The position numbers and the translations under genes were made by a program. A DNA stretch of 64,000 nucleotides, taken from Leifsonia sp. PS1209 (GTDB lineage: Bacteria > Actinomycetota > Actinomycetes > Actinomycetales > Microbacteriaceae). Shown piece after piece: positions 46,620-55,591 of this stretch. The stretch is taken from contig NZ_CP051154.1 in assembly GCF_012317045.1 (NCBI RefSeq), positions 1,240,001 to 1,304,000 of the forward strand, written 5' to 3'. The notes below the pieces were generated by a model, which saw nothing but the letters and a program-made list of their open reading frames with translations, was not told the DNA's origin and did no database searches. The number at the start of each line of letters is the position of its first letter. Within the stretch, counting starts at the first letter, position 1.

Positions 46620-48421
46620 CGCTGACGGCCACCACCGCCCTGCTGAGCTACCGGGACGGCACGCTGCTGCGCGCGGGAGAGCCGCACCGGGTGCTGTCCG
46701 GCTCGATGCACTACTTCCGCGTGCATCCCGAGCAGTGGCGGGACCGTCTCGAGCGGATCGTGGCGCTCGGGCTGAACACCGTGGACACCTATGTCGCGTG
46801 GAACTTCCACCAGCGGCATGCAGATCGGCCGGCGTCGTTCGATGGCTGGCGCGACCTCGAAGCGTTCATCCTGCTGGCCGGGGACGTGGGGCTCGACGTC
46901 ATCGTGCGGCCGGGCCCGTACATCTGCGCCGAGTGGGACAACGGCGGCCTTCCCGCCTGGCTCACCGGCAGGATCGGGATGCGGGCACGCAGCTCGGAGC
47001 CCGCGTACCTCTCCGCCGTGTCCACCTGGTTCGACGACCTCATCCCGCGCCTCGCGGCGCTGCAGGCGTCGAACGGCGGCCCGATCGTGGCCGTCCAGGT
47101 GGAGAACGAGTACGGCAGCTACGGCGACGACGCGGGATACCTGACCTGGCTGCGTGACGCGCTGACCGAGCGCGGCGTGACGGAACTCCTCTACACCGCC
47201 GATGGGCCGACCGACCTCATGCTCGACGGGGGGAGCATCCCCGGGGTGCTCGCCACGGCGACCTTCGGGTCGCGTGCACGGGAGGCGTCCGCTCTGCTCA
47301 GCGCGCGGCGCGACGGGGAGCCGTTCCTCTGCGCCGAATTCTGGAACGGCTGGTTCGACCACTGGGGCGAGCTGCACCACGTGCGCTCTGTGCCGAGCGC
47401 AGACGCCACCCTGGACGAGATCCTGGACGTCGGCGGTTCCGTGAGCCTGTACATGGCGCACGGCGGCACCAACTTCGGGCTATGGGCGGGCGCGAACCAC
47501 GATGGACGGCTGCAGCCGACGATCACCAGTTACGACTCGGACGCTCCGATCGCGGAGCACGGGGCGGTCACCGAGAAGTTCCACGCCTTCCGCGAGCGGT
47601 TCTCGGCCGTGAGCGGGAGGCCGGTTCCCGCCGTGCCCGGCGATCCGCGCATCCTGACCGGACGCAGTGTGCGGGTGACGAAGGGCGCCGGGCTCCTGGA
47701 GGCGCTCCTGTCGGCGCCCGTGACCGCCGAGCACCCGGCGCCGCCGAGCTTCGACGAGCTGGGGATCGCCTCCGGGATGGTGCTCTACAGTGCTTCTCCG
47801 CTGCTGCCGCGCGGGGAGAACGCGATCACGGTCACCGGGCTGCACGACCGGGCCCAGGTGTTCGTGGACGGTGTGCCGTGCGGCACGCTCGACGCCGACG
47901 GATCCGTCCCGGTGACGGGCAGAGGCGAGACGATCGCGCTGCAGCTGCTGGTGGAGAACCAGGGACGCATCAACTACGGGCCGCTGCTCGGGCAGGGGAA
48001 GGGCATCCTGGGCGGTGTTCAGGTCGGGCGCAGGCTGGTGCACGGCTGGACGGCCAGGGCGCTGCCGCTCGACGAGTGGACGGCGAGCGAGGTCGCCGGC
48101 TTCGCCGGCGCGTACGCAGCGACCAGGGATGCGGACGCCGCCGGGTTCTCGACGGCACGGGTCGTGCTCGGCGCAGGCGAACCGGCCGACGCTTTCCTCG
48201 CGCTGCCCGGCTTCGGCAAGGGATTCGTCTGGGTGAACGGCTTCCTGCTCGGGCGCTACTGGGAGATCGGCCCCCAGCGGACCCTGTATGTCCCCGCTCC
48301 TCTGCTGGTGGAGGGGGAGAACACGGTGACCGTGCTCGAGCTCCATCGCTCGGGGACGACGGTCGAATTCCGCGCACGACCGGAGCTGGGGGAGCGGGAG
48401 GAATACGTCGAGACCTTCTGA
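46616..48421 (+). CDS. GH35 beta-galactosidase
   Basis: A 601-residue glycoside hydrolase family 35 enzyme, which removes terminal beta-galactose. The family signatures are present: HYFRVHPEQWRDRL (about 33), RPGPYICAEWDNGGLPAWL (about 99), acid/base Glu 165 in VENEYGSYG, nucleophile Glu 241 in CAEFWNGWFDHWG, and HGGTNFG near 285. The C-terminal beta-sandwich domains follow. No signal peptide: the enzyme is cytoplasmic and acts on oligosaccharides imported by the preceding ABC transporter. Its start overlaps the permease stop, and a LacI repressor is encoded divergently. Confidence 0.93.
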   Translation: MTLTATTALLSYRDGTLLRAGEPHRVLSGSMHYFRVHPEQWRDRLERIVALGLNTVDTYVAWNFHQRHADRPASFDGWRDLEAFILLAGDVGLDVIVRPGPYICAEWDNGGLPAWLTGRIGMRARSSEPAYLSAVSTWFDDLIPRLAALQASNGGPIVAVQVENEYGSYGDDAGYLTWLRDALTERGVTELLYTADGPTDLMLDGGSIPGVLATATFGSRAREASALLSARRDGEPFLCAEFWNGWFDHWGELHHVRSVPSADATLDEILDVGGSVSLYMAHGGTNFGLWAGANHDGRLQPTITSYDSDAPIAEHGAVTEKFHAFRERFSAVSGRPVPAVPGDPRILTGRSVRVTKGAGLLEALLSAPVTAEHPAPPSFDELGIASGMVLYSASPLLPRGENAITVTGLHDRAQVFVDGVPCGTLDADGSVPVTGRGETIALQLLVENQGRINYGPLLGQGKGILGGVQVGRRLVHGWTARALPLDEWTASEVAGFAGAYAATRDADAAGFSTARVVLGAGEPADAFLALPGFGKGFVWVNGFLLGRYWEIGPQRTLYVPAPLLVEGENTVTVLELHRSGTTVEFRARPELGEREEYVETF

Positions 48422-48456
48422 CGGCGGGTGTCGGTGCCGTGCGGCAAGATGAGGGG

Positions 48457-48999
48457 GTGCGCTCATCTGTGAACCCCACCGTCCTCATCGTCATCGACCT
48501 GCAGCGGGGGGTGCTCGCGGAGTGCTTCGACGCGGAGGGCGTCGTCAGCCGCACGGCCGCACTGGTCGATCGGGCGAGGGACGAGCGGGTGCCGATCATC
48601 TGGGTGCAGGACGAGCACGACTTCCCGCAGGACAGTGAAGGCTGGGGACTCGTGGAGGGGCTCACCAGAGCGCTCGGGGAGCCGCTCGTGCGCAAGTCGT
48701 ACCGCGACGCGTTCGCGGACACCGGGCTCGACGAGCTGCTCGAAGGCTTCGACGTGACCCACATCGTGGTCGCCGGCGCACAGTCCGACTACTGCATCAG
48801 GACCACGACGCAGGCCGCCGCCGTCCGCGGCTACGACGTGACGCTGGTGGGCGACGCCCACACCACGACGGACGCGGAGTGGGACGGCGAGCAACTGACG
48901 GCCCAGCAGATCATCGCGCACACCAACAGGTACTTCTCCGGGCTGCGCTACCCCGACCAGACGTTCGCCGTCGTTCCGGCGGCCGACGTCGCGTTCTGA
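48457..48999 (+). CDS. Isochorismatase-family cysteine hydrolase
   Basis: A 180-residue hydrolase of the isochorismatase superfamily (nicotinamidase-like). The triad is visible: Asp in VIDLQRG (about 13), Lys in VRKSYRDAF (about 78) and Cys in QSDYCIRTT (about 107). Substrate unknown. GTG 48457 lies 6 nt after CAAGAT (48445-48450), so it is likely leaderless with its own promoter, separate from the galactosidase operon. A long palindrome begins just after its stop. Confidence 0.87.
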   Translation: MRSSVNPTVLIVIDLQRGVLAECFDAEGVVSRTAALVDRARDERVPIIWVQDEHDFPQDSEGWGLVEGLTRALGEPLVRKSYRDAFADTGLDELLEGFDVTHIVVAGAQSDYCIRTTTQAAAVRGYDVTLVGDAHTTTDAEWDGEQLTAQQIIAHTNRYFSGLRYPDQTFAVVPAADVAF

Positions 49000-49000
49000 C

Positions 49001-49090
49001 CCCCCCCGAAAACATCGAGTCCGAAGTTGTTCACGCCTGACACCGGCGTGTCGCGTGAACAAGTTCGGACTCGATTGTTTGGGGAGGGGG
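49001..49090. repeat. Long near-perfect palindrome between convergent genes
   Basis: 23-bp arms with one mismatch (49014-49036 and 49053-49075), beginning ATCGAGTCCGAA and ending TTCGGACTCGAT. The 16-bp centre is itself GACAC-CGGC-GTGTC with a 2-nt bulge, and the flanking C-run (49001-49007) and G-run (49081-49091) continue the pairing outward, so some 37 bp could pair per arm. It fits between the stops of the isochorismatase and hpaD genes and could be a bidirectional terminator or a dispersed palindromic repeat. Confidence 0.85.
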
Positions 49091-49098
49091 GCTCGCGG

Positions 49099-50175
49099 CT
49101 AGAGGGTGGCTCCGAGCTTGAAGCCCTGGGTTTCCTCGCCCTTGCGGGTGTACGAGAAGCCGTCTGCGCCGATGGTGACGTCCATCTCGGAGTCGTCGGT
49201 GCGGGAGGTGAGCGGCTGGGGGTTGCCGTCGAGGTCGAGCACCGGGGAGGCGTCGGTGTACCAGGACGGGACGACGGGGTTGCCCCACCAGTCGCGGCGC
49301 TGGTTGTCGTGCACGTCCCAGGTGACGACGGGGTTGTCCGGGTCGCCGGTGTAGTAGTCCTGGGTGTAGATCTCGACGCGGTGGCCGTCCGGGTCGCGCA
49401 GGTAGAGGTAGAACGCGTTGGAGACGCCGTGGCGGCCGGGGCCGCGCTCGATCGCGTCGCTGCGGCGGAGGGCGCCGAGCTTGTCGCAGATCGCGATGAT
49501 GTTGTGCTTCTCGTGCGTGGCGAACGCGACGTGGTGCATCCGGGGGCCGTCGCCGCCCGTCATCGCGGTGTCGTGCACGGTGGGCTTGCGGCGCATCCAC
49601 GCGGCGTAGGTGGTGCCCGCCTCGTCCTGGATGTCCTCCGTGACGCGGAAGCCGAGGTCCTCCATGTACTTGACGGCGCGGGGCACGTCGGGGGTCACCT
49701 GGTTGAAGTGGTCGAGACGGACCAGCGCGCCGGGGGTGTAGAGGTCGTACCGCCAGGCGAGGCGCTCGACGTGCTGCACGTCGTAGAAGAACTCGTACGG
49801 GAAGCCGAGCGGGTCTTCGACACGGACGGAGTCGCCGACGCCCTTCGTGAATCCGGAGGCGTTGCGCTCGACGCGGCATCCCAGCTCGGTGTAGAACTCG
49901 ACGGCGCGGTCCAGGTCTTCCGGGGTGCGCACCCGGTACGCGAACGCCGCGACGGCGGCGACAGGTCCCTTGCGGAGCACCAGGTTGTGGTGGATGAACT
50001 CCTCGAAGCTGCGCAGGTAGACCGCGTTCTCGTCCTCCTCGGTCACGACCAGGTCGAGCACGTCGACGTAGAAGTCGCGGCTGGCCTGCAGGTCGGTGAC
50101 GACGAGCTCCATGTACGCGCAACGCACGACGTCCGGCGGCGTCGCCTTCGGGGTGGGGATGGCGGTGGTGGTCAT
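49099..50175 (-). CDS. hpaD: 3,4-dihydroxyphenylacetate 2,3-dioxygenase (extradiol)
   Basis: A 358-residue vicinal oxygen chelate dioxygenase that opens the ring of homoprotocatechuate between C2 and C3 to give 5-carboxymethyl-2-hydroxymuconate semialdehyde. It closely follows the Brevibacterium fuscum enzyme: EEFIHHNLVLRKGP, GDSVRVEDPLGFPYEF, and the metal ligands His about 156 (LDHFNQV), His about 215 (PRMHHVAF) and Glu about 268 (HRVEIYT). It uses Fe(II) or Mn(II). ATG 50175 follows 47 bp after the hpaE stop; last gene of the hpa operon. Confidence 0.95.
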   Translation of the reverse strand: MTTTAIPTPKATPPDVVRCAYMELVVTDLQASRDFYVDVLDLVVTEEDENAVYLRSFEEFIHHNLVLRKGPVAAVAAFAYRVRTPEDLDRAVEFYTELGCRVERNASGFTKGVGDSVRVEDPLGFPYEFFYDVQHVERLAWRYDLYTPGALVRLDHFNQVTPDVPRAVKYMEDLGFRVTEDIQDEAGTTYAAWMRRKPTVHDTAMTGGDGPRMHHVAFATHEKHNIIAICDKLGALRRSDAIERGPGRHGVSNAFYLYLRDPDGHRVEIYTQDYYTGDPDNPVVTWDVHDNQRRDWWGNPVVPSWYTDASPVLDLDGNPQPLTSRTDDSEMDVTIGADGFSYTRKGEETQGFKLGATL

Positions 50176-50222
50176 GGGGTGAATCGCTTTCTCTTCGTTG
50201 AGGGGGGAGTAAGGGGTGAAGG

Positions 50223-51719
50223 TCAGTTGGCGCCGAAGCGTGCGGTGTGCACCGGGCCGAGGGTGATGTGCACGGCCTGCTGGTCGGTGTAGAAGTCGAT
50301 CGAGCGGTAGCCGCCCTCGTGACCGAGCCCGGACGCCTTGACGCCGCCGAACGGGGTGCGCAGGTCGCGGACGTTGTGCGAGTTGAGCCACACCATCCCG
50401 GCCTCGACGTTCTGGGCGAAGGTGTGCGCGCGCTTCAGGTCGCTGGTCCAGATGTATGCGGCGAGGCCGTAGCGGACGCCGTTGGCGAGCTCGAGGGCCT
50501 CCTCGTCGGAGTCGAACGGCGTGATGGCGACGACGGGGCCGAAGATCTCCTCCTGGAAGATCCGCGCATCCGGTGCGACATCGGCGAACACGGTGGGCGC
50601 CACATAATTGCCGTGGTCGATGCCCTCCGGACGGCCGCCTCCGGCGAGGAGCCGGCCCTCCTGCTTGCCCAGCTCGACGTAGCTCATCACCTTGTCGTAG
50701 TGCTCGGGGTGCACGAGCGCGCCCACCTCGGTCTTCGGGTCGTGCGGGTCTCCGACGACGATGTTCTTGGCGCGGGCGGCATAGCGGGCGCAGAAGTCGT
50801 CGTAGACGCTGCGCTCGACCAGGATGCGGCTGCCCGCCGTGCAACGCTCGCCGTTCAGCGAGAACACGCCGAACAGGGTGGAGTCGATCGCGGCGTCCAG
50901 GTCGGCGTCGGCGAAGACGACGGCCGGTGACTTACCGCCGAGCTCCATCGACAGGCCCTTAAGAAAGGGAGCGGCGTTGCCGAAGATCAGCTGGCCGGTG
51001 CGGCTCTCACCCGTGAACGAGATGAGCGGGACATCCGGATGCTTCACCAGCGCGTCTCCCGCCTCCTCTCCGAGGCCGTTGACGAGGTTGAACACGCCGT
51101 CCGGCACCCCGGCGTCGCGGAAGATCTGCGCCCACAGGCTGGCGGAGAGCGGTGTGAACTCCGCGGGCTTGAGCACGACCGTGCAGCCGGAGGCGAGCGC
51201 GGGGGCGAGCTTCCAGCTCTCCAGCATGAAGGGGGTGTTCCACGGCGTGATGAGGCCGGCGACGCCGATCGGCTTGCGGTTGACGTAGTTGAGCTGCGAG
51301 CCGGGCACCTTGAACGCGTCGTCGGCCTGGGCGACGATCAGGTCGGCGAAGAACCGGAAGTTCTCCGCAGCGCGCTGCGCCTGGCCGAGCGCCTGGGTGA
51401 TCGGGAGGCCGGTGTCGAAGGTCTCCAGCTCGGCGAGGCGTGCATCCTGGGCTTCGACGGCGTCGGCGACGCGGTTCAGGATGCGAGCCCGCTCGCGCGG
51501 CTTCATCCGCGGCCACGGGCCTTCCTTGAAGGCGCGGGTGGCGGCGGCGACGGCGAGGTCGATGTCCTCCTTCTGGCCGGCCGCGGCGGTGACGTACGTC
51601 TCGTTCGACACAGGGTCGAGCACGTCGAACGTCGCGCCGGAAACGCTGTCGACGAAGGCGCCGTCGATGAAGTGCTGGATGCTGTCTGGCAGATTCTCCG
51701 GAATGTAGTGCTGCGTCAT
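50223..51719 (-). CDS. hpaE: 5-carboxymethyl-2-hydroxymuconate semialdehyde dehydrogenase
   Basis: A 498-residue NAD-dependent aldehyde dehydrogenase that oxidises the ring-cleavage product to the dicarboxylic acid. Catalytic residues: Asn 161 (PWNTPFM), Glu 259 (SMELGGKS), Cys 293 (NGERCTAGS). The FIDGAFVDS N terminus and TDQQAVHITLG C terminus are those of HpaE. It lies between gntR and hpaD, separated from each by 46-47 bp. Confidence 0.93.
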   Translation of the reverse strand: MTQHYIPENLPDSIQHFIDGAFVDSVSGATFDVLDPVSNETYVTAAAGQKEDIDLAVAAATRAFKEGPWPRMKPRERARILNRVADAVEAQDARLAELETFDTGLPITQALGQAQRAAENFRFFADLIVAQADDAFKVPGSQLNYVNRKPIGVAGLITPWNTPFMLESWKLAPALASGCTVVLKPAEFTPLSASLWAQIFRDAGVPDGVFNLVNGLGEEAGDALVKHPDVPLISFTGESRTGQLIFGNAAPFLKGLSMELGGKSPAVVFADADLDAAIDSTLFGVFSLNGERCTAGSRILVERSVYDDFCARYAARAKNIVVGDPHDPKTEVGALVHPEHYDKVMSYVELGKQEGRLLAGGGRPEGIDHGNYVAPTVFADVAPDARIFQEEIFGPVVAITPFDSDEEALELANGVRYGLAAYIWTSDLKRAHTFAQNVEAGMVWLNSHNVRDLRTPFGGVKASGLGHEGGYRSIDFYTDQQAVHITLGPVHTARFGAN

Positions 51720-51765
51720 GGGCGCACGCCTCCTTCGGCGGTCGGTGAATTGATGTGTAGTGGTC

Positions 51766-52461
51766 TCAGTGCTGCGGGTGCTTGTGCTCGTCTTGATAGG
51801 CGTGGAACGCATCCAGGGTCGCGAGGCGGTGGCGGCGGGCGGCCAGCTCGATGTCGAGAGGCTCGGCCCCCCGCTCGATGAGCTTCAGGATCTGCTCGTG
51901 CTCCTCGACGGATTCGCGGGCACGGCCGGGAACGAAGCTGAAGGTGGAGTCGCGCAGCACCTTCAGCCGGTTCCAGCCGCGGTGCACAAGATCCAGGATG
52001 TGCGGGTTCGGGCACTCCTCGAACAGGACGGCGTGGAACTCCAGGTTCAGCTCGGTGAACCGGTGCGGGATGAAGTCGTCGAGGCACGCGATCATCTCCC
52101 GGTTGATCGACCGGGCCCTGTGCAGGTGGTCGCCGTTCAGCAGGGGAGCGGACATCTGGGTCGCTGCGCCCTCGACCAGGGCGAGCGTCTCCATCGTGTA
52201 CGTGTACTCGGTGTCGTGCAGCAGGGCGACCTGGGCGCCGACGTTCTTCTCGAACGTCACCAGCCCTTCCGCCTCCAGCCGGCGGATCGCCTCGCGCACG
52301 GGCACGACGCTGATGCCGAGCTCCCCGGCGATCTGGCCGAGCACGAGCCGGAATCCGGACACGTACCTGCCGTCGTCGATGCGCTCCCTGATCCAGTCGT
52401 ATGCGAGTTGGGATTTGCTCGGCGTCGCCGTCTTCGCGGTTCCTACTGCTGTGTCAGCCAC
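51766..52461 (-). CDS. GntR-family regulator (FCD class), likely regulator of the hpa operon
   Basis: A 231-residue repressor. The winged helix reads LGQIAGELGISVVPVREAIRRLEAEGL (about 44-70). The C-terminal all-helical FCD domain shows metal/ligand-binding His/Asp residues (NREMIACLDDF; LNLEFHAVLFE; VEEHEQIL). GTG 52461 is preceded by GGAAGGACAG and overlaps the preceding gene by 19 bp. Its place inside the pathway operon makes it the probable local regulator acting on the two ATnGTATA-type palindromes at 53923 and 55592. Confidence 0.88.
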   Translation of the reverse strand: MADTAVGTAKTATPSKSQLAYDWIRERIDDGRYVSGFRLVLGQIAGELGISVVPVREAIRRLEAEGLVTFEKNVGAQVALLHDTEYTYTMETLALVEGAATQMSAPLLNGDHLHRARSINREMIACLDDFIPHRFTELNLEFHAVLFEECPNPHILDLVHRGWNRLKVLRDSTFSFVPGRARESVEEHEQILKLIERGAEPLDIELAARRHRLATLDAFHAYQDEHKHPQH

Positions 52462-53885
52462 ACGCGGTACCTGTCCTTCCATTCGGCGTTCATCGGGAAC
52501 AGACCGTCGATCGTCGCGCCGGCAGCGACCTGCTCGGCGATGAACTCCTCTTCGCGCTCCTGTTCGAGCGCGTCGGCCACGACCTCCTCGACCAGGGCGG
52601 TCGGGATGACGAGCAGGCCGTCGGCGTCGCCGACGATCACGTCGCCCGGCTGCACGGCCGCGCCGCCGCAGGCGACGGTGATGTCCGCATCCCACGGCAC
52701 GTGCTTGCGGCCGAGGACGGCCGGGTGACCGCCCGCGTGGTAGGTGGGGATGTCAAGCGCGGCGACGATCGCGAGGTCGCGCACGCCTCCGTCCGTGACG
52801 ATGCCCGCAGCGCCGGCGACCTGCGCCCGCAGGGCGAGCACGTCGCCGACGGTGCCGCTGCCGCGCTCGCCGCGGGCCTCGATGACCAGCACGTCGCCGG
52901 GGCCGAGGGCGTCGAAGGCGCGCTTCTGGGCGTTGTATCCGCCCCCGTGCGCTGCGAAGAGGTCTTCGCGGTTCGGCAGGTAGCGGAGCGTCTTGGCGCG
53001 GCCCACCAGCTTGGCGTCCGGCCGGGTGGAGCTGAGGCCGTCGATCGAGACGTTGTTCAGGCCGCGCTTCCGCAGCTGGGAGCTGAGGGTGGCGGTGGAG
53101 ACGGAGAGCAGCTGGGCGCGCAGTTCGTCGGTCAACACGAATCCGGGAGCCGCGGGGGCGGGAGGAGTGCCCCAGGCCTCCGAGCGCTGCAGGTCGTCCA
53201 CGGCGGGCTTCGTGCCGAAGTCGCCGAACGGGACGGTGCCCTCGGTGATGCGGGTGGCGAGGCGGCCGGTGCTCGGCGCATCCGGGGCCGTCGGCGCGTC
53301 GACCTCGACCTCGACCAGGTCGCCCGGCTGCGTGACGGACGAGCCTGCCGGGGTGCCGGTGAGGATGATGTCTCCCGGCTCCAGGGTGAGCAGCTGGGAG
53401 AGGTCGGCGACGAGCTGGCCGAACGGGAAGAGCAGGTCGTCCGTCGTGCCTTCCTGCACCAGTTCGCCGTTCAGCCAGGTGCGCACGCGGAGGGCGTCGG
53501 GGGAGACGGCGTCCGCCGGGATGATGCGGGCGCCGATGGGCGTGAAGCCGTCGCCGCCCTTGGAGCGGACGTTGGAGCCCTTGTCCGCCGCACGCAGGTC
53601 GTAGACGCCGAAGTCGTTCGCCGCGGTGACGCCGGAGACGGCCGCCCAGCCGTCCTCGGGGGAGACCCGGCGGGTCGGTCGGCCGATGATGAGCGCGATC
53701 TCCCCCTCGAAGGCGAGGAGTTCGGTTCCCGCCGGGCGTTCCAGCTCGGAGCCGGAGGCGGCGATGGAGGAGGCCGGCTTGAGGAAGTAGGACGGGGTGG
53801 CGGGTGTGCGACCTCGCTGCGCGGCACGCGAACGGTAGTTCAGGTGCACGGCGATGATCTTGCCGGGGAGGCTGATGTCGCTCAC
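52443..53885 (-). CDS. Fusion of HpaG-like FAH domain and RraA-like aldolase/decarboxylase domain
   Basis: A 480-residue two-domain enzyme. Residues about 8-225 are a fumarylacetoacetase-type (FAH) domain as in HpaG (CHM decarboxylase/isomerase): FEGEIALIIG, GFTPIGARIIPAD, LEPGDIILTGTPAG. Residues about 250-450 are an RraA-like domain: the motif D-X20-R-D (from GDVLALR to GGVRDLA) is complete, the hallmark of class II HMG/CHA aldolases that also decarboxylate oxaloacetate-type acids. GTG 53885 follows GAGGAG. The pathway needs an isomerase and a decarboxylase here and no separate hpaF is seen, so the fusion may combine both steps. GenBank-style relatives exist but I cannot verify them here. 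Confidence 0.85.
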   Translation of the reverse strand: MSDISLPGKIIAVHLNYRSRAAQRGRTPATPSYFLKPASSIAASGSELERPAGTELLAFEGEIALIIGRPTRRVSPEDGWAAVSGVTAANDFGVYDLRAADKGSNVRSKGGDGFTPIGARIIPADAVSPDALRVRTWLNGELVQEGTTDDLLFPFGQLVADLSQLLTLEPGDIILTGTPAGSSVTQPGDLVEVEVDAPTAPDAPSTGRLATRITEGTVPFGDFGTKPAVDDLQRSEAWGTPPAPAAPGFVLTDELRAQLLSVSTATLSSQLRKRGLNNVSIDGLSSTRPDAKLVGRAKTLRYLPNREDLFAAHGGGYNAQKRAFDALGPGDVLVIEARGERGSGTVGDVLALRAQVAGAAGIVTDGGVRDLAIVAALDIPTYHAGGHPAVLGRKHVPWDADITVACGGAAVQPGDVIVGDADGLLVIPTALVEEVVADALEQEREEEFIAEQVAAGATIDGLFPMNAEWKDRYRVWLTQQ

Positions 53886-53922
53886 GGGGTGGTTCTCCTC
53901 GTCATCGGGGACTGTATCTGAG

Positions 53923-53934
53923 ATTGTATACGAT
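53923..53934. promoter_or_regulatory. Candidate GntR operator inside the hpa operon
   Basis: ATTGTATACGAT, near-palindromic ATnGTATACnAT, in the 73-bp gap between hpaI and the fusion gene. On the minus strand it contains TATACAAT, a -10-like sequence, suggesting an internal promoter controlled at the same site. Confidence 0.65.
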
Positions 53935-53958
53935 TCGTGAGGCGTGCGCCAGCGCGCA

Positions 53959-54768
53959 TCAGTAGCTCGCGGGCGCGACATCGGAACCGCCGCCGATGAA
54001 GCGATCGGCCAGCGCCTCGGAGGCGCGCGCCAGCAGGGCGACATCGGCGCCGACCAGCACCCAGCGCGCACCGGCGGCGAGATAGCGGTCGGCGGCGACC
54101 GGGTCGAACGCGTTCACGCCGACCGGCTTGCCCGCCGCCGTCCCCGCCGCGATGGCCGTCTCGACGGCGGCGACGACCTCCGGATGGGTCTGCTGGCCGA
54201 GGAGTCCCATCGACGCCGCGAGATCGGCCGGACCGACCAGGAGGCCGTCGACGCCGTCGACCGCAGCGATCTCGTCGACGTTCGCCAGCCCATCCACGGT
54301 CTCGATCTGCACGTACAGGGAGACGAGGCCGTCGGCGCGGGAGAGGTAGTCGTCGATCCTGCTCCACCGGGCGGAGCGGGCGAGGGCGCTGCCGACGCCG
54401 CGGACCCCGGCCGGTGGGTAGCGGACGGCGGCGACCATCTCCGCAGCCTGCTCCGCGCTGTTCACCATCGGGATGAGCAGGTTCTGCGCCCCGAGGTCGA
54501 GCAGCTGCTTGACGATCACCGTGTCGCCGATCGGCGCGCGCACCAGCGGCGTCACCGGATACGCGGCGACGGCCTGCAGCTGCGCGAGGATCGACTCGAG
54601 GCCGACGGGGGAGTGCTCCCCGTCGATGAGCACGATGTCCAGTCCGGCCCCCGCACAGATCTCGGCGACGAGCGCGCTGCCGGAGCACGACCAGATGCCG
54701 AACTGGGGACGGGATGCTGTGCGCAGCCGGTCGGCGAGCGTGGGTGTTGGTTCTAGGCGAATCGGCAT
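53959..54768 (-). CDS. hpaI: 4-hydroxy-2-oxoheptanedioate aldolase
   Basis: A 269-residue class II (metal-dependent) aldolase of the HpcH/HpaI family that splits 4-hydroxy-2-oxoheptane-1,7-dioate into pyruvate and succinic semialdehyde. Motifs: FGIWSCSGS, IDGEHSPVGL (catalytic His), LVRAPIGD (Arg), QIETVDGLANVDEI (metal Glu) and VGPADLAASMG. Start ATG 54768 overlaps the hpaH stop by 16 bp, so the last two steps are co-translated. Confidence 0.93.
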   Translation of the reverse strand: MPIRLEPTPTLADRLRTASRPQFGIWSCSGSALVAEICAGAGLDIVLIDGEHSPVGLESILAQLQAVAAYPVTPLVRAPIGDTVIVKQLLDLGAQNLLIPMVNSAEQAAEMVAAVRYPPAGVRGVGSALARSARWSRIDDYLSRADGLVSLYVQIETVDGLANVDEIAAVDGVDGLLVGPADLAASMGLLGQQTHPEVVAAVETAIAAGTAAGKPVGVNAFDPVAADRYLAAGARWVLVGADVALLARASEALADRFIGGGSDVAPASY

Positions 54769-55538
54769 GTGATGGCTCCCAGGGTTCCGTAGTCTGCGTG
54801 GACGGTGTCGCCGCGTTCCACCCACATCGGGCGGGTGAACGAGCCGGCGAGGACGATCTCGCCGGCTTCGAGGGTGGTGCCGTGCGCCGCGAGCTTGTTC
54901 GCGAGCCACGCGACGCCGGAGGCCGGGTGGTTGAGGACGGCGGCGGCGACGCCGGACTCCTCGATGGTTTCGTTGCGGTAGAGGAGGGCGGACACCCAGC
55001 GCAGGTCGACGGCATCCACGGCCACAGGACGGCCCCCGACGACCATGCCGCCCATCGCGGCGTTGTCCGAGATGGTGTCGACGATCGTGCGCCCTGCCAT
55101 CTCGATGCGGGAGCTGAGGATCTCGAGCGCGGGGACGACGTACTTCGTCGCGTCGAGCACGTCGTAGAGCGTGCAGTCCGGGCCGGTGAGGCTCTCGCCG
55201 AGCACGAACGCCAGCTCGACCTCGATGCGCACGTTGGAGTACGCGTCGAACGGGATGACGGAACCGGTCTCGAAGACCATGTCGTCGAAGATGACGCCGT
55301 AGTCGGGCTCGGTGATCCCGGTCGCCTGCTGCATCACCTTGGAGGTGAGGCCGATCTTGTGGCCGACCAGTCTGCGTCCAGCGGCGATGCCGCGTTCCTT
55401 CCAGACGTTCTGGACCGCGTACGAGTCCTCGACGGTCATCTCCGGATGGCGGGCGGTGAGCAGCGGCACGGTGTTGCGGTCGCGTTCTGCGGCCGCCAGT
55501 TCGTCCGCGATCGAGTGGATGGTCGAGTCTTCGAGCAC
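54753..55538 (-). CDS. hpaH: 2-oxo-hept-4-ene-1,7-dioate hydratase
   Basis: A 261-residue hydratase of the FAH-like/MhpD family that adds water to the C4 double bond before the HpaI aldolase. Visible: GHKIGLTSKVMQQATGI, EPDYGVIFDDM, IEVELAFVLGESL and the C-terminal GDTVHADYGTLGAITC. GTG 55538 is preceded by AAGGGA. First gene of the hpa operon; an operator candidate lies 54 bp upstream. Confidence 0.92.
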   Translation of the reverse strand: MLEDSTIHSIADELAAAERDRNTVPLLTARHPEMTVEDSYAVQNVWKERGIAAGRRLVGHKIGLTSKVMQQATGITEPDYGVIFDDMVFETGSVIPFDAYSNVRIEVELAFVLGESLTGPDCTLYDVLDATKYVVPALEILSSRIEMAGRTIVDTISDNAAMGGMVVGGRPVAVDAVDLRWVSALLYRNETIEESGVAAAVLNHPASGVAWLANKLAAHGTTLEAGEIVLAGSFTRPMWVERGDTVHADYGTLGAITCRFA

Positions 55539-55591
55539 CGGATGGTCCCTTCGTCGTCGGAGGTTCTGGCCGCCGGAGCAGCCTCGGGTGA

